A stretch of 64,000 nucleotides of DNA from Lucinisca nassula (Eukaryota; Mollusca; Bivalvia; Lucinida; Lucinidae), in contig OY757026.1 in NCBI GenBank assembly GCA_963580285.1, forward strand, positions 83,798,651 through 83,862,650, given 5' to 3'. Shown here piece after piece: positions 46,701 to 52,915 of this stretch; position 1 is the stretch's first letter, and every line of letters begins with the position of its first letter. A model generated the notes under the pieces. That model did not search any database and was not told where the DNA came from. It was given only the letters and a program-made list of their open reading frames with translations. The translations under genes were made by a program, and so were the position numbers.

Positions 46701-46737
46701 CCCAGTGAAAGAGGAAATTATATTTTATACAGACTAG
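31589..46737 (+). CDS. Secreted protein of unknown function, four-exon gene
   Basis: Joined exons 31589-31703, 34794-34826, 43665-43810 and 46588-46737 give exactly 444 nt including TAG: 147 residues. Splice phases agree throughout (1, 1, 0). The product starts with a signal peptide (hydrophobic AIPVIILSVSS after LFQRWLY, likely cut after TVRS), then a Ser/Gln-rich stretch, a dibasic RSRR site in exon 2, and a mature part with VFVKPGGYQQAKTDF in exon 3 and LVGDLGPKRIVL in exon 4. It has one cysteine (MTICD), so no disulfide-rich fold. I do not recognise the family with confidence. The layout GGY-xx-A-xx-DF followed by VGDL reminds me of C-terminal modules of bacterial polymorphic toxins (inference only). 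Conservation of exon 3 in a second gene at 62198-62349 is the best evidence that it is real. Introns are filled with MITEs, PLE and mariner. Confidence 0.65.
31823..32070 (-). mobile_element. Family A MITE in intron 1
   Basis: CATTACGTAAACACGCCTAT to TATAGGCGTGTTTCCGTGATG. The hairpin apex and most of the right core arm are deleted (CCGCCTCATCTATATTTTAG), leaving a shorter stem. Confidence 0.85.
32071..32429. other. No feature recognised (intron 1)
   Basis: Intronic sequence without open frames or repeats shared within the window. Confidence 0.5.
32430..32608 (+). mobile_element. Family A MITE remnant split by a PLE 3' end
   Basis: CATGAGGCGGTTCTATCTAA starts within the core. TTTTTCGCCGATAAAG then jumps to 54 bp of PLE 3' terminus (AGTAGAAGTAAAACAAAGATC to CTCCACCCATC, about 32517-32571), and the MITE resumes TGCAATGTAATTGTATAGGCG to the terminal TAATG. 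The PLE insert is the shortest in the window. Confidence 0.7.
32794..33248 (-). mobile_element. Family A MITE, strongly diverged and expanded
   Basis: CATAACTTAAACACACAAGT at the left and ATTATATAGGCGTATTTTCG TGATG at the right. Core GACTGTGTGGTACATGTAAG. About 230 bp of foreign sequence (roughly 32967-33195) replaces the normal right arm. Confidence 0.6.
33385..33677 (-). mobile_element. Family A MITE, complete, intron 1
   Basis: CATTATGAAAACATGCCTAT to CAGGCATGTTTTCATGATG. The apex carries a small duplication (ACCGCCTCGATACCGCCTC). Confidence 0.85.
33796..33884 (-). mobile_element. SINE L, strongly 5'-truncated
   Basis: (GT)n of about five units, GAATTCGGATTTAACGTCGC, then the TCATATCACGACGGTGTCTGG block, flanked by the 13-bp duplication TCCAAATGATGAT at 33783 and 33885. 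A clean example of a truncated SINE insertion. Confidence 0.85.
33898..34334. other. No gene recognised (intron 1)
   Basis: Has loosely repeated phrases (TCTGAGGATCACTCACGATG at 34031, TCTGAGGGTCGCTGATGAGG at 34282; also TCTAAGGGTCACTG at 33698), so it may be a decayed tandem array of roughly 250-330 bp spacing. Confidence 0.4.
34335..34667. mobile_element. Tigger/pogo-like MITE with an A-type core
   Basis: ACAGTCGAACTTCGATGGCT at the left and GCCGTCGAAGTTCGACTGT at the right are inverted; a second inner block is CTCGAACAC / TCTCGAACAATGG-type. The centre (about 34480-34548) is a perfect hairpin GTGTGTACTCATTAGAATCG with its complement, clearly related to the family A core. The pogo/Tigger likeness rests on the CAGT..TCGAAC end style. 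Confidence 0.65.
34794..34826 (+). CDS. Candidate exon 2 (33 nt) with a GC donor
   Basis: Acceptor CTTAATTACCTTTCAG at 34793; donor TCAG|GCAAGC, a GC-type site that otherwise fits the donor consensus. Phase 1 on both sides, so it can be skipped without changing the frame (exon 1 G joins exon 3 GC just as well). It encodes HQRSRRTVTS between split codons, supplying the only furin-type site of the protein. Confidence 0.5.
34827..35647. other. No gene recognised (intron 2)
   Basis: Contains an AAT/ATA-rich simple repeat at 34875-34930 and a short GT run at 34979-34991. Otherwise featureless, with a faint core relic CGCCTCATCGATTATTCCC at 35464. Confidence 0.5.
35648..35925 (+). mobile_element. 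Family A MITE, complete, intron 2
   Basis: ATCAAGAAAATACGCCTATA to TATAGGCGTGTTTTCGTAATG. Core apex CCGCCTCAATTAGGCGG. Preceded by a (CAA)n/(A)n stretch. Confidence 0.8.
35926..36444. other. No gene recognised (intron 2)
   Basis: Featureless AT-rich sequence. Confidence 0.5.
36445..36750 (-). repeat. Short interspersed repeat D, reverse, with G run
   Basis: TTTGATTTGAGGTTTAACGTC to TCTTCAAGCCCCGATGAGG, followed by a run of about 18 G at 36729-36747 in place of the usual GGGCGGGGG leader. The homopolymer has grown at the 5' end of the repeat. Confidence 0.8.
36751..37212. other. No gene recognised (intron 2)
   Basis: No shared repeat, no exon-like frame. Confidence 0.5.
37213..37411 (+). 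mobile_element. PLE 3' untranslated fragment, forward
   Basis: GTTGGTTGGTACCTGATACTC, TGACTGTTAGTTTTCTTAT, CATTTCAGCTATTTCATTC, to GCACTGATGAGTTAG. Abuts the 3' end of the next, reverse, copy. Confidence 0.75.
37412..38974 (-). mobile_element. PLE copy 2, RT half, 5'-truncated
   Basis: 3' terminus AGTAGAAGTAAAACAAAGATC at 37412. The RT frame 38890-37982 (302 residues) keeps motif B GIPMGTNCAPLVADLF and motif C RYLDDLL and ends identically to copy 1. Nearly identical to 28019-29560 in sequence, so the two are recent relatives. Motif A is lost by truncation at 38974. The frame changes at about 38890, where TGT replaces the usual GTGTG context. Confidence 0.85.
38975..39062 (+). mobile_element. 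Inverted piece of PLE 3' region joined to copy 2
   Basis: AAGCCTTCATCCGGACTGAAC, TTATTTGTCTGAATCACAAC, GGGCGAGGATTGCGGCC, TTCGATTTAAGCCACCCAGTG is the 3' untranslated region in the opposite orientation, fused directly to the truncated RT. Confidence 0.75.
39063..39490 (+). repeat. Family E element, forward, complete
   Basis: AGATTATAAGAATCTTATAT, GTGTGAGGGGTGGATGG, hairpin CTGTCCGGCATCACGAGG / TGCCGAGTGATGCCTGACAG, through TCGATTTTGGGTCGGAACAG to TTGTCTGGTGTGCAAGA. Best-preserved copy. Confidence 0.8.
39495..39680 (+). mobile_element. PLE 3' untranslated fragment, forward
   Basis: TTGTCGGAAAGTAACGGTCC, TTGGCTATCCGCTAGTA, GTGTTTCTTTCCCCTCGGTG, ending GAAGGGAGGTGTG. Belongs to the variant with GCTATCCGCTAGTA, also at 41285. 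Confidence 0.65.
39998..40225 (-). mobile_element. PLE 3' untranslated fragment, reverse
   Basis: GAAGTGAAGGCAATGATCAGG, CCACCAAAGGGAACGAAGC, GCGGAAGCCAAAAGGACAG, to GTAACAAAAATAAACAGCGG. 39681-39997 upstream has no feature. Confidence 0.75.
40226..40647. other. No gene recognised (intron 2)
   Basis: Contains a GAATAGAATAGAATAGAAT pentamer repeat at 40568. The 61-residue frame at 40389 has no support. Confidence 0.5.
40648..40845 (+). mobile_element. Family A MITE, right end lost
   Basis: CATCACGAAAACACGCCTAT and core CCGCCTCGATGAGGCGG. The right arm is duplicated (ATCGAGTGCCCGCAATCCAC then ATCGAGTGCCCACAATCCAC) and then stops. Confidence 0.8.
41045..41216. mobile_element. Foldback MITE with TAGGGATAAC ends
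   Basis: AATAGGGATAACTCTATTGC with AAATTGTCATTTGGGGAG at the left, CTCCGCAAATGACAATTT and GCAGTTATCCCCTAA at the right. The centre GCGATCGC.. GTTTAAACGA-like sequence is GC-rich. About 170 bp, seen once here. Confidence 0.7.
41285..41563. mobile_element. Two PLE 3' fragments, tail to tail
   Basis: 41285-41361 is forward (CATTCTGTTGGAGAGTAACT, GCTATCCGCTAGTA); 41363-41563 is reverse (GTGAAGGCAATCACCTGGAA, GGACAGACACTTTCCTAC, GATACACACACTAAAAC). They are inverted relative to each other across the site where the next MITE's left flank begins. Confidence 0.7.
41564..41811. mobile_element. MITE with GGGGCCAGTTGTTC ends and strong hairpin
   Basis: CTGGGGCCAGTTGTTCAAA and TTTGAACAACTGGCCCCAG are perfect 19-bp TIRs. 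The centre (about 41653-41721) is a near-perfect hairpin of TTTTTGCTGAAAAAATGTGA with its complement around GCTTTTGCGGATGCAAAAGC. Inserted at the edge of a PLE fragment. 248 bp. Confidence 0.85.
41812..42140. other. No gene recognised (intron 2)
   Basis: A weak A/B-core relic lies at 42072-42140 (GTGAACTCATTAGAACCGCC). Small inverted pair CTACTGTGAAAATAAAAAGC / TTTTTCACAGTGTG at 41929-41970. Confidence 0.5.
42141..43490 (-). mobile_element. Mariner copy 2 (TIR to TIR), intron 2
   Basis: TGAGGACTGTTCAAACATGA at 42141 and TTTGAACAGTCCTCG ending 43490, flanked by TA (42139-42140 and 43491-43492). Same family as the copy at 23510, opposite strand. It lies antisense to the secreted-protein gene. 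Confidence 0.9.
42205..43298 (-). pseudogene. Mariner DD34D transposase, inactivated
   Basis: Start MVGRRSEYAVEI at 43298. An extra T in the T run near 43160 shifts the frame after PFPTVF; the rest is open to about 42254. It has VTVDETWVH (first Asp), but the second catalytic block reads LLHNNAS: the Asp of copy 1's HDNAS is Asn here. The C tract (seen as G on the + strand, 42430-42450) is longer than in copy 1 and precedes the third block out of frame. It keeps Trp and Ser where copy 1 has stops, so the two decayed independently. Confidence 0.9.
43665..43810 (+). CDS. Exon 3 of the secreted-protein gene
   Basis: Acceptor TTATCTTTATTTCACAG|GC at 43664; donor GGAAAG|GTGTGT after 43810, phase 0. 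146 nt encoding IRTIMNLLKTTTKLYSDG then STVFVKPGGYQQAKTDF and SLKPKFITAGK. It matches the - strand exon at 62198-62349 over its whole length without gaps and with identical phases. Confidence 0.75.
43854..45064 (+). mobile_element. Family A MITE (intron 3) split by a 926-bp TIR element
   Basis: CATCACGAAAACACGCCTAT to AATTTACAATATA (44108), then resumes TATATTTGTATAGGCGTG to GTAATGG at 45064. Core apex CCGCCTCGATGAGG. Deleting the insert plus one TA restores the normal MITE sequence. Confidence 0.85.
44109..45034. mobile_element. 926-bp TIR element with TA target duplication
   Basis: CTGAGCCAAA at the left and TTTGGCTCAG at the right, flanked by TATA on both sides (TA or TATA duplication). 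Termini are short. Inside is AT-rich sequence with an unremarkable 112-residue frame (44548-44886); no transposase motif seen. Probably a non-autonomous Tc1/mariner-type element. Confidence 0.7.
45065..45301 (-). mobile_element. Family B foldback MITE, left end missing
   Basis: CCCACTTTATATAGAGAAAAC, core GGGTACTCGTTAGAACCGCC with its complement, TTTTCATCAGAAAAATGACC, and right end CACGGGTGTGTTATTGCAATG. It abuts the family A copy directly. Confidence 0.75.
45302..45610 (+). repeat. Short interspersed repeat D, full length
   Basis: CCCCCGCCCATAGGGGCTTG, GATGCTTCCACGCAGAGTTG, GCCTGTCCAGGAACCGCGG, to GACGTTAAATATCAAATC. In intron 3. Confidence 0.8.
45712..45875 (-). mobile_element. SINE J, reverse
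   Basis: GTGAGTGAGTGTTTGAGTTTT ACGTC, GAGACGGGACCTCGG, then tRNA-like head complement GCGTAACCACTACACCACGG TGGC. An AAAAGAAGTAGT duplication (about 45699 and 45878) flanks it. Confidence 0.8.
45876..46212. other. No gene recognised (intron 3)
   Basis: Phrases such as GGAAGCAAGGAATGCACC and TTTCGGCCGATTATACCTCAG resemble, in reverse, parts of 33700-34300, so this may be an old copy of the same unnamed repeat. Confidence 0.4.
46213..46453 (-). mobile_element. Family C MITE, reverse, intron 3
   Basis: GGGCCCCGCCAAGCGATTTT to AATTCGCTTGGCGGGGCTC, with best-preserved TIRs of the three copies. The 162-residue frame crossing it is shared in part with the reverse frame of the copy at 25831 and is not a gene. 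Confidence 0.85.
46460..46540 (-). repeat. Repeat D fragment
   Basis: GGTCGGTTTCAGCTCTGCATG, GAAGCACCGTGCAGCC, CAAGCACCGATGGGAGGGG: the 5' end of D only. Confidence 0.65.
46588..46737 (+). CDS. Exon 4 of the secreted-protein gene (C-terminus)
   Basis: Acceptor ACATGTATTTTTTTCAG at 46587, phase 0. It encodes TRLVGDLGPKRIVLQTVKGG, HKMTICDRTHTLYNTR and ends IIFYTD-TAG at 46737. The 3' untranslated region is short or interrupted: a family E element begins about 30 bp on, and no AATAAA is close. Confidence 0.7.
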   Translation, partial: TRLVGDLGPKRIVLQTVKGGHKMTICDRTHTLYNTRVNPVKEEIIFYTD

Positions 46738-46769
46738 AATGCTGAAGCTGCCATCTTTTAAAAATATAT

Positions 46770-47200
46770 TACTCTTGCACACCAGATAATGAAATCCATT
46801 GTTTTAGCTTTGGGTAGAAATTCTGTCCTAAACCAGGTGTTCTTTCCCAAAATCGAATTATTCTCGCGTGTTTGATAAAGGTACTTGTTAAATACGACCT
46901 AAAATGCGACGTTGTTAAGGTTTAAGTCACAGCACGTTTCTTGACGTCACTAAACTTCACTGTAGTGTCATCACAATATCGCGGACATCATTAGCCGAAG
47001 CGACTGCAGCATTTAAAATCCGCACTTAGAAATGGAAGGTATGCAAGAAAAAGAATAGTATAGGGGTGTGAGGGGTGGATAGAAAAATATGTCCCGAGGG
47101 CTCACCTCGTGATGCCGGACAGTGACCCTTGGGACGGATTTTTCCACCCCCCACCGTTACCCGATTCTAATACTCCTTGAGATTGTAAGAACATGTAATA
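46770..47200 (-). repeat. Family E element, reverse
   Basis: TTGCACACCAGATAATGAAA, TTTCCCAAAATCGAATTATT, AATATCGCGGACATCATTAG, then a shortened hairpin (one arm of GTCCGGCATCAC is deleted: GAGGGCTCACCTCGTGATGC). Starts just past the stop codon of the secreted-protein gene. Confidence 0.75.
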
Positions 47201-47285
47201 GAGGGATAGGAAATTGAACAATGGGTTCGCCTTATGACCTCACCCATGATCAGGGCCGAGTTGTTCACCAGCTCGAAAGTGTGTT

Positions 47286-47640
47286 TTTGTTCACCAGAGC
47301 CAAAGGCTTCGGGCAGCTTATAGGATAGGCAGTGGTCAGTAATCCGTCTGTGTCTGTGTCTGCGCCGTCAACGTTGATTGGGCTGATTGAAGTCAAATTT
47401 CATATGACGCATATGGTGGAACGAATGTTTGTTCGCCGGGTACAGATCATTTGACCAAGATGACTGCCATGCCCATATAAGGTAAACCCCATCAAAAATC
47501 TTTTTCTTCGGAGCCAGGAGTCCAATCGTCGTAACACTTGGGATTTGAGCCTAGGTCAAATTTGGTCATGGGAACGTGTCTTAACTATTTTGTTTTTCAG
47601 AAAAAAAATGCAGCCTGTGATCTGAAAATGTTTAGTTGCA
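47286..47640 (+). repeat. Element H relic, left part
   Basis: TTCACCAGAGCCAAAGGCTTC, GCTTATAGGATAGGCAGTGG, GTCTGTGTCTGTGTCTGCG, GATTGGGCTGATTGAAGTCAA. Diverges before the tandem units. Confidence 0.6.
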
Positions 47641-47650
47641 AATTGTTAAA

Positions 47651-47929
47651 CATCACGAAAACACGCCTATATAATTTTGACCCCTTCGAACCCCACTTTT
47701 TATAGTGAAACTGGGGTTTACAGGGGTAAACCTTATTTTTCTTATTTCTACTTAAAAACATGTCTTGTGGGTACTCGTTAGAACCGCCTCATCGAGGCGG
47801 TTCTAACGAGTACCCACAATCTATATTTTGAGCAGAAATAAGAAAAAAATCACAATTTTTCATCATAAAATTTTCGATTTTTAGGCGGTAAAATAGTCAA
47901 TGTATTTGTATAGGCGTGTTTTCATAATG
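47651..47929 (+). mobile_element. Family A MITE, complete
   Basis: CATCACGAAAACACGCCTAT to TATAGGCGTGTTTTCATAATG. Perfect core GGGTACTCGTTAGAACCGCC with apex TCATCGA. Confidence 0.9.
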
Positions 47930-48097
47930 ATAAGTAAATGAAAGTACATTAGCTTTTAAGTTGAAAGTCAGTCAGTGACCTTGGCCCAAGGTCATTCAGC
48001 TTTTAAAACAACCAAGTTGGCCGCAATGCCAATATTTATGGTAAAACATTTTCATCTTCTCAGTAACCCAACGGCCGATGACCTTGACACAAAATGG

Positions 48098-48480
48098 TCA
48101 AACGAAGAAAACACAACCTCACACTCTTAAATTTGGAAATGTTATTGTGATGTTAACAAGGTGAAAGATCGCATTTGACGCCAAATGGCAAAATGTGCAG
48201 ATCCAGATCAGACCTAGCAGAAGTAGGCGCTTGATCAGGACCTACTTGGTCTGCAAAGGTTTACATTTTAAAGAAAACACAACCTCATACTCTTAAATAA
48301 TGAAATGGACTTGTTCTATTAACATTGTGGAAGATTCCATTTGTCACCAAATGGCAAAAATGTGTACACCCAGATCAGACGCAGCAGAAGTAGACATCTG
48401 ATTAGGACCTACATTATATGCAAATGATTTAGGCGTTTTCCAAATAAATTTCTAAGAAAACACAACCTGATTCTCCGAGT
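48098..48480 (+). repeat. Tandem repeat, about 170-bp unit
   Basis: GAAAACACAACCTCACACTC at 48108, GAAAACACAACCTCATACTC at 48274 and GAAAACACAACCTGATTCTC at 48455 mark two full units and the start of a third. Each has GCCAAATGGCAAA, CCAGATCAGAC, GCAGAAGTAG and AGGACCTAC in order. Confidence 0.75.
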
Positions 48481-48499
48481 CAATTAAACAAAATAAATG

Positions 48500-49172
48500 A
48501 AAATTAAAAAAAAAACAACAATAATTAATTAAAAAATGGACCGCCTCTGTGAGTGAATGAACGTGAATTATTTCGGGCATCTAGAATAAATAACGATTTT
48601 GGGGTGTTGTTTTAAACAGCTATCTGTATAGCCCCAAGTTGCACCCGGGTGTCATAAAACTTTTGGTCAATAAATACCCTGTATTTTGACATTCAACTTC
48701 AATCATTATGCAGTACCTATATTTTACCCTTTACCCCCAGGCAAATGTAAATGAATAATGGCCTTGTCCTCTTTTCGAAACGATCAGATATGTTATGTTC
48801 AAAGTTAAAAACAGATCTGAAACATTGATAATTTGAAGAAATAAAAAAAAAAAAAAAAAAAAAAAAAAGAAATAAAAAAGAACGATAAAATAATGTGAAA
48901 TAGTCACGTAGTATTGATTGGTTGATTTTCAAACGCGAAGCAGTCTGTAAATGCTCACAATCTGCACTTTCGACACTCAGATTTCATTTTCTGGTCAAAA
49001 ATCGCGATTTACGCACAAGATCGCGTTATTCATAAAAACAACTGATTGTCGCGAATGAAACGAGTGAATCGCGAGTTCGAATCTCTCGCGATATAAATGC
49101 GAAACAAATGCGTTTGCGCTGTAAAGTTCTTTTAGGCTTATCCGTATTTTTGAGATTTGAGTAAATGCACTA
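48500..49172. other. No gene recognised
   Basis: Contains an A run at 48843-48868. No shared repeat and no supported frame. Confidence 0.5.
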
Positions 49173-49225
49173 CGAAGGATGTTCGAAATGAATTGCTTAT
49201 TTCTATCTGGAGACTTCAAATTTCA

Positions 49226-49480
49226 AGTCAGCCTCGATAGCGCAGTGCTTAACGCGTTCAACTCATGATCGAGAGATTGTGCGTTCGAATCCGGCACCAG
49301 GTATCGAGGTGTGTCCTTGGGCAAGAAACGTAATGACACTGCCCCACTCCATCAAGGTGTAAATGGGTCGCAGTGGTGTAAAAGGCACTGCCTCTCTCGT
49401 GTGCTTGTGAAAACACCCTTAATAAGTGTTCGAGGGCGATTCAATACGCTTCAAGCTTTCATCACAATCGAAGTGAAAAA
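49226..49480 (+). mobile_element. tRNA-derived SINE G
   Basis: Head GCCTCGATAGCGCAGTGCTT with GTTCGAATCC as B box and CTCATGATCGAG in the anticodon-arm position, then GGTGTAAATGGGTCGCAGTGG, GCCTCTCTCGTGTGC, ending CTTTCATCACAATCGAAGTG. Longest copy in the window. Confidence 0.8.
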
Positions 49481-49487
49481 AGTATTA

Positions 49488-50160
49488 ACAGACTGCATGC
49501 ATGGTAGTTAACCCAATCACGGTTGGCAACTTTGCTTCCCTCTTTAATTGCACGCCGGTGGGTCAGGCCTCAGATTCTATGACGGCTCCAACGTAAAGGC
49601 TTATTGAAAATTAGAGAGATAATGTCGGTTGGTGCCTGATGCTCTGTCTCTGGTTGGGCTCATCGGAGTCTAACTGTTGGTTTTCTTTTGCTCCAGCATT
49701 TCAGTGGTTTCTTGCTGTCGAGTCCTCACCGTTGTCTCACCTCTGTGGTTCTTTGATTTTTGTGTTCACGGAGATGTTGCACTGATGAGTTAGGAGGCCT
49801 TCATGCGGACTGAACAAATTATTTGTCTAAATCGCGACGGAAGTAAGGGCGAGGATTGTGGCCACGTAAAATCGATTTAAGCCCCCCAGTGGAAATCTTC
49901 CACTGACCGTTCCAAGGCGGCTCTTCTATGGCGATTTATTTATGTTGTTGTTTGTTACTTACTGTGTGTATCACTTGTGTCTTTTAATTTTGGATGGCCA
50001 TATGGCCATTTTGTGGGAAAGTATCTGTCCTTATGGCCTTCCTTTGTTTAGGTTTCCATTATGGTCTGGTCGCTTAGTGTTTGTATTTCTTTCCCTTTGG
50101 TGTCTTTTGTAGGTGGAGTAAGTTAATTGTATCAATTCCTGATCTTTGTTTTACTTCTAC
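49488..50160 (+). mobile_element. PLE fragment, RT C-terminus plus 3' region, forward
   Basis: Starts in the codons for TACMVVNPITVGNFASLFN and runs through the stop at about 49605 to the 3' terminus TTTGTTTTACTTCTACTT. Very close to copies 1 and 2, hence recent. Confidence 0.8.
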
Positions 50161-50164
50161 TTAA

Positions 50165-50644
50165 CTAAGTTAGCCCAAAAGTGCTCATTTCATACTCCCG
50201 AAGTACTCCCCATGGCTAGCAATGCAAAGTTTAAGCCGGTGTATCTACTGCTTGAAGGCGTCACCATACGCTGATTTTGGCACAGTAATAAGGTACTGAT
50301 GAATGGTAGATCCAACTGCTTTTTCGCCCAGCAAGGAATGATTTCAATTTCAGAAACAAAAAGAAATCGTATGGGGCAAGGTCTGGGGTGAGGCATAGCA
50401 GTTAATTTTTCTTTCTTCACAAAAGCCGTAACTATGGCGGAGGTATGAGCTGGGGCATGGTCATGTAGAAGAAGTGGCAGGGCGTCGTTTGTGGTTTCTC
50501 GAGTACTAGGTATTTGCAGTACTTTCCGGTGAAGCTTTTTCCTTTATTACCGGCACTTTTATTGCGACTACTTCACCAGAAAAGAAGATTGCATAGTATT
50601 TTATTACAAAAACTTCTTTGTACTCAAAGCAATTATTGCGCGAC
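50165..50644 (-). pseudogene. Mariner copy 3 transposase, catalytic-domain fragment
   Basis: On the - strand: LLLHDHAPAHTSA (second catalytic block), VKKEKLTAMPHP, then, after a frameshift, DLAPYDFFLFLKLKS and SWIYHSSVPYY. The D-to-D layout fits DD34D. Several stops. Confidence 0.7.
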
Positions 50645-51262
50645 AGACTGCATTAACCCAGGTCACGGTTGACAACTTTGCTTCCCTCTTTAATTGCACG
50701 CCGGTGGATCAGGCCTCATATTCTATGACGGTTCCAACGTAAAGGCGTATGTTGGTTGGTACCTGATGCTTTGTCTCTGGTCGGGCCCATCGGAGTCTAT
50801 CTGTTGGTTTTCCTTTGCTCCAGTATTTCGGTGGTTTCTTACTGTCGAGTACTCACCGTTGTTTCATTGCTGTGGTTGTTTGAATTTTGTTTTCACGGAG
50901 ATGTTGCACTGATTAGTTAGGAGGCCTTCATACGGAGGGCGAGGCTTGTGGCCACGTAGGGTTGATTGAAGCCCCCCCCCCCCCACCCCAGTGGAGTTCG
51001 TTTCCGCTGACCGTTCAAAGAAGGTTCTTCTGTCGCGGTTTATTTTTGTAATGGTTTGTCTTTGGGTGTTTGTGTCGCTTATATTATTTTATTTTGGATA
51101 GCCTATTGGCCATTTTGAGGGAAAGTAACTGTCCTTTTGGCTGTCCGCTGTTGTTTCCGTTGGGGACTGTTGTTTCGTGTTTGTGTTTCTATCCCTTTAG
51201 TGTCACTGATGGGAGCTGTGGGTTAATTGTATCGATTCCTGATCATTGATCCCACTTAAACT
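50645..51262 (+). mobile_element. PLE fragment, RT C-terminus plus 3' region, forward
   Basis: GCGACAGACTGCATTAACCC, CACGCCGGTGGATCAGG, to GGGTTAATTGTATCGATTCC and TGATCATTGATCCCACTT. More diverged than the 49488 copy, so the two insertions differ in age. A C run sits at 50974-50984. Confidence 0.8.
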
Positions 51263-51740
51263 TTGGCTGTGTTAAGTGGCCCAGATCGTATTGCTGACCT
51301 TTCTGACGGACTCAAAATAATGAACGCAGGTTTCATCACTTGTGACGACATTCGCAAACTGCTGTTTGACATATTGGAAACATGTGGAGCAGCTATTAGG
51401 CCACTTTAACCCGTTGCCTCTTCTGCTCGCCAGTCGATAGATGTAGCACGCACTAGCAGAAATCATTCTGACTTTTAAATGCTTCTTCAAAATAAGGCTA
51501 ACCGTTAATAGTGATATGCCTACCTTTCGTGCAATATCACGAACTGTAAACCTGGCATCCCCTTCCTTTATTTTGGAAACTCAGACTCAGATTTTTTTTC
51601 CACCTCCGAACTGTGTCATGGTCCGTAAGCAGTAGAAATATCAGCCATCACCTGCTTCAAAGAACAACCAAGTATTGCGCGAGCTTTGATGTAAGCCAAT
51701 ATTTCATCTTCCTTGGTCAATGACTGCGTGAATTCAAAAG
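51263..51740 (-). pseudogene. Mariner copy 3 transposase, N-terminal fragment
   Basis: From 51490 down: MKKHLKVRMISASACYIY, LASRRGNGLKWPNS, QFANVVTSDETCVHYFE, that is helix-turn-helix linker and first catalytic block (SDET). Upstream pieces (CKQVMADIS-type, HDTVRRW-type residues) are scattered over frames at 51540-51740. Confidence 0.75.
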
Positions 51741-51929
51741 GCAAAGTTTATATTTTACACTTAGTGTAACATGTCAATTTATACACCGTTATGCAGGTAT
51801 TGAATAACCCAATACATGCATGTATTGGTTGTTATCGTGCACTACGTGGATATCGAGCTAGAGGACAACAAGTAATTCATTTCGAACATCCCTCGTATAT
51901 CGCACAGATGTGTTACATTGTATCGCAAT

Positions 51930-51982
51930 CCGTGTCCTGAGTGAGTGTTAGGGTTTTACGTCCCACCAACAGCTAAGAAATT
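51930..51982 (-). repeat. SINE J fragment
   Basis: CCTGAGTGAGTGTTAGGGTTT TACGTCCCACCAACAGCTAAG: 3' end of J only. Confidence 0.6.
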
Positions 51983-52009
51983 CGTGTCATTAGTTCCATC
52001 ATGGTTTGG

Positions 52010-52915
52010 ACAAAAAATGTTCAGTCCGCATGAAGGGTTCCAAGCCCATTTGTACAACATCTCCAAGAAAATAAAATCAATCGAATAATTAAAATGAAAC
52101 AGCGATAAAACCCGACTACGGAACCCTTGAGGGGACAAGCAATTTTTTTAATATGTTGTGCGAACAAGATAATATCTTGTGTGCAGAAGTTAGTATCTTG
52201 TTTGCACAACATAGATCTTGTGCGGGCACTCTAATATCTTGAGTGCACAACTTATTACCTTGTTCGCACAACAAAATATCTTGTGCGCACAAGCACAAGT
52301 TATTATGTTGTTCGCACGACATATTATCTTTTTTCACAACATATTATCTTGTTTGCAACACATAGATCATATGCAGGCAAGATATTATCCTGTTGGCACA
52401 AGATATTATCTTGTTCACATAACTTAATATATTGTGCGGAGAACATAATATATTGTCTGCACAATATATTGTCTTGTGCGCACAAGATATCATCTTGTTC
52501 ACACAACTTAATATCGTATACGCACAACATATTGTCTTGTTATCACAACTTAACCAGACGCAAGATATATTGTGTTGTCTGCACAAGATCTATGTTCTGC
52601 AAACAAGATAATATGTGGTGCGAACAATATAATATTTTCTGTACACAAGATATTAAGTTGTGCGAACAAAAAAATTATCTTGCGCGAACAAGATATTATA
52701 TTTTCCGCACAAGATATACTATATTGTCCGCACAAGATATATTATGTTGTCCGCACAACATATTTTATTGTGTGCACAATATAATATCGTGTACGCACAA
52801 CTTATTTCTTGATTACACAACATGAAATGACTGAAATGCTAGAGCAAAAGAAAACCAAATGTTAGGCTCCGGTTGGCTCGACCAAAGACAGAAAATTAGG
52901 CACTTACCGACATTA
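52010..52915 (-). mobile_element. PLE 3' region split by a 21-bp satellite
   Basis: 52010-52135 has GTTCAGTCCGCATGAAGGG and ACAACATCTCCAAGAAAAT; 52818-52915 resumes GAAATGACTGAAATGCTAGAGC AAAAG to GCACTTACCGACATTATG. The segment normally between them (GAGGACTCGACAGCAAG) is missing and the satellite occupies the gap. Confidence 0.7.
52136..52817. repeat. Palindromic 21-bp satellite, about 32 units
   Basis: Units approximate ACAAGATATTATCTTGTGCGC, each a small palindrome, tandemly repeated with drift at 20-23 bp. Because 21 is a multiple of three and the unit lacks stops in most frames, both strands are open for long stretches (up to 180 residues, 52283-52825) with a seven-residue period such as ILSCAHN. 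These are repeat effects, not genes. Confidence 0.85.

Larger units (their letters stand above)
49173..51895 (-). mobile_element. Mariner copy 3, broken by three insertions
   Basis: CGAAGGATGTTCGAAATGAA at 49173 and CATTTCGAACATCCCTCG ending at 51895, both next to TA (49171-49172 and 51896-51897). A different family from the other two. A SINE G (49226-49480) and two PLE pieces (49488-50160, 50645-51262) lie inside, expanding about 1.2 kb to 2.7 kb. Confidence 0.8.

Noticed and set aside
52283..52825. 180-residue open frame with heptad repeats
   Set aside because: It is an effect of the stop-poor 21-bp satellite; the opposite strand is equally open.
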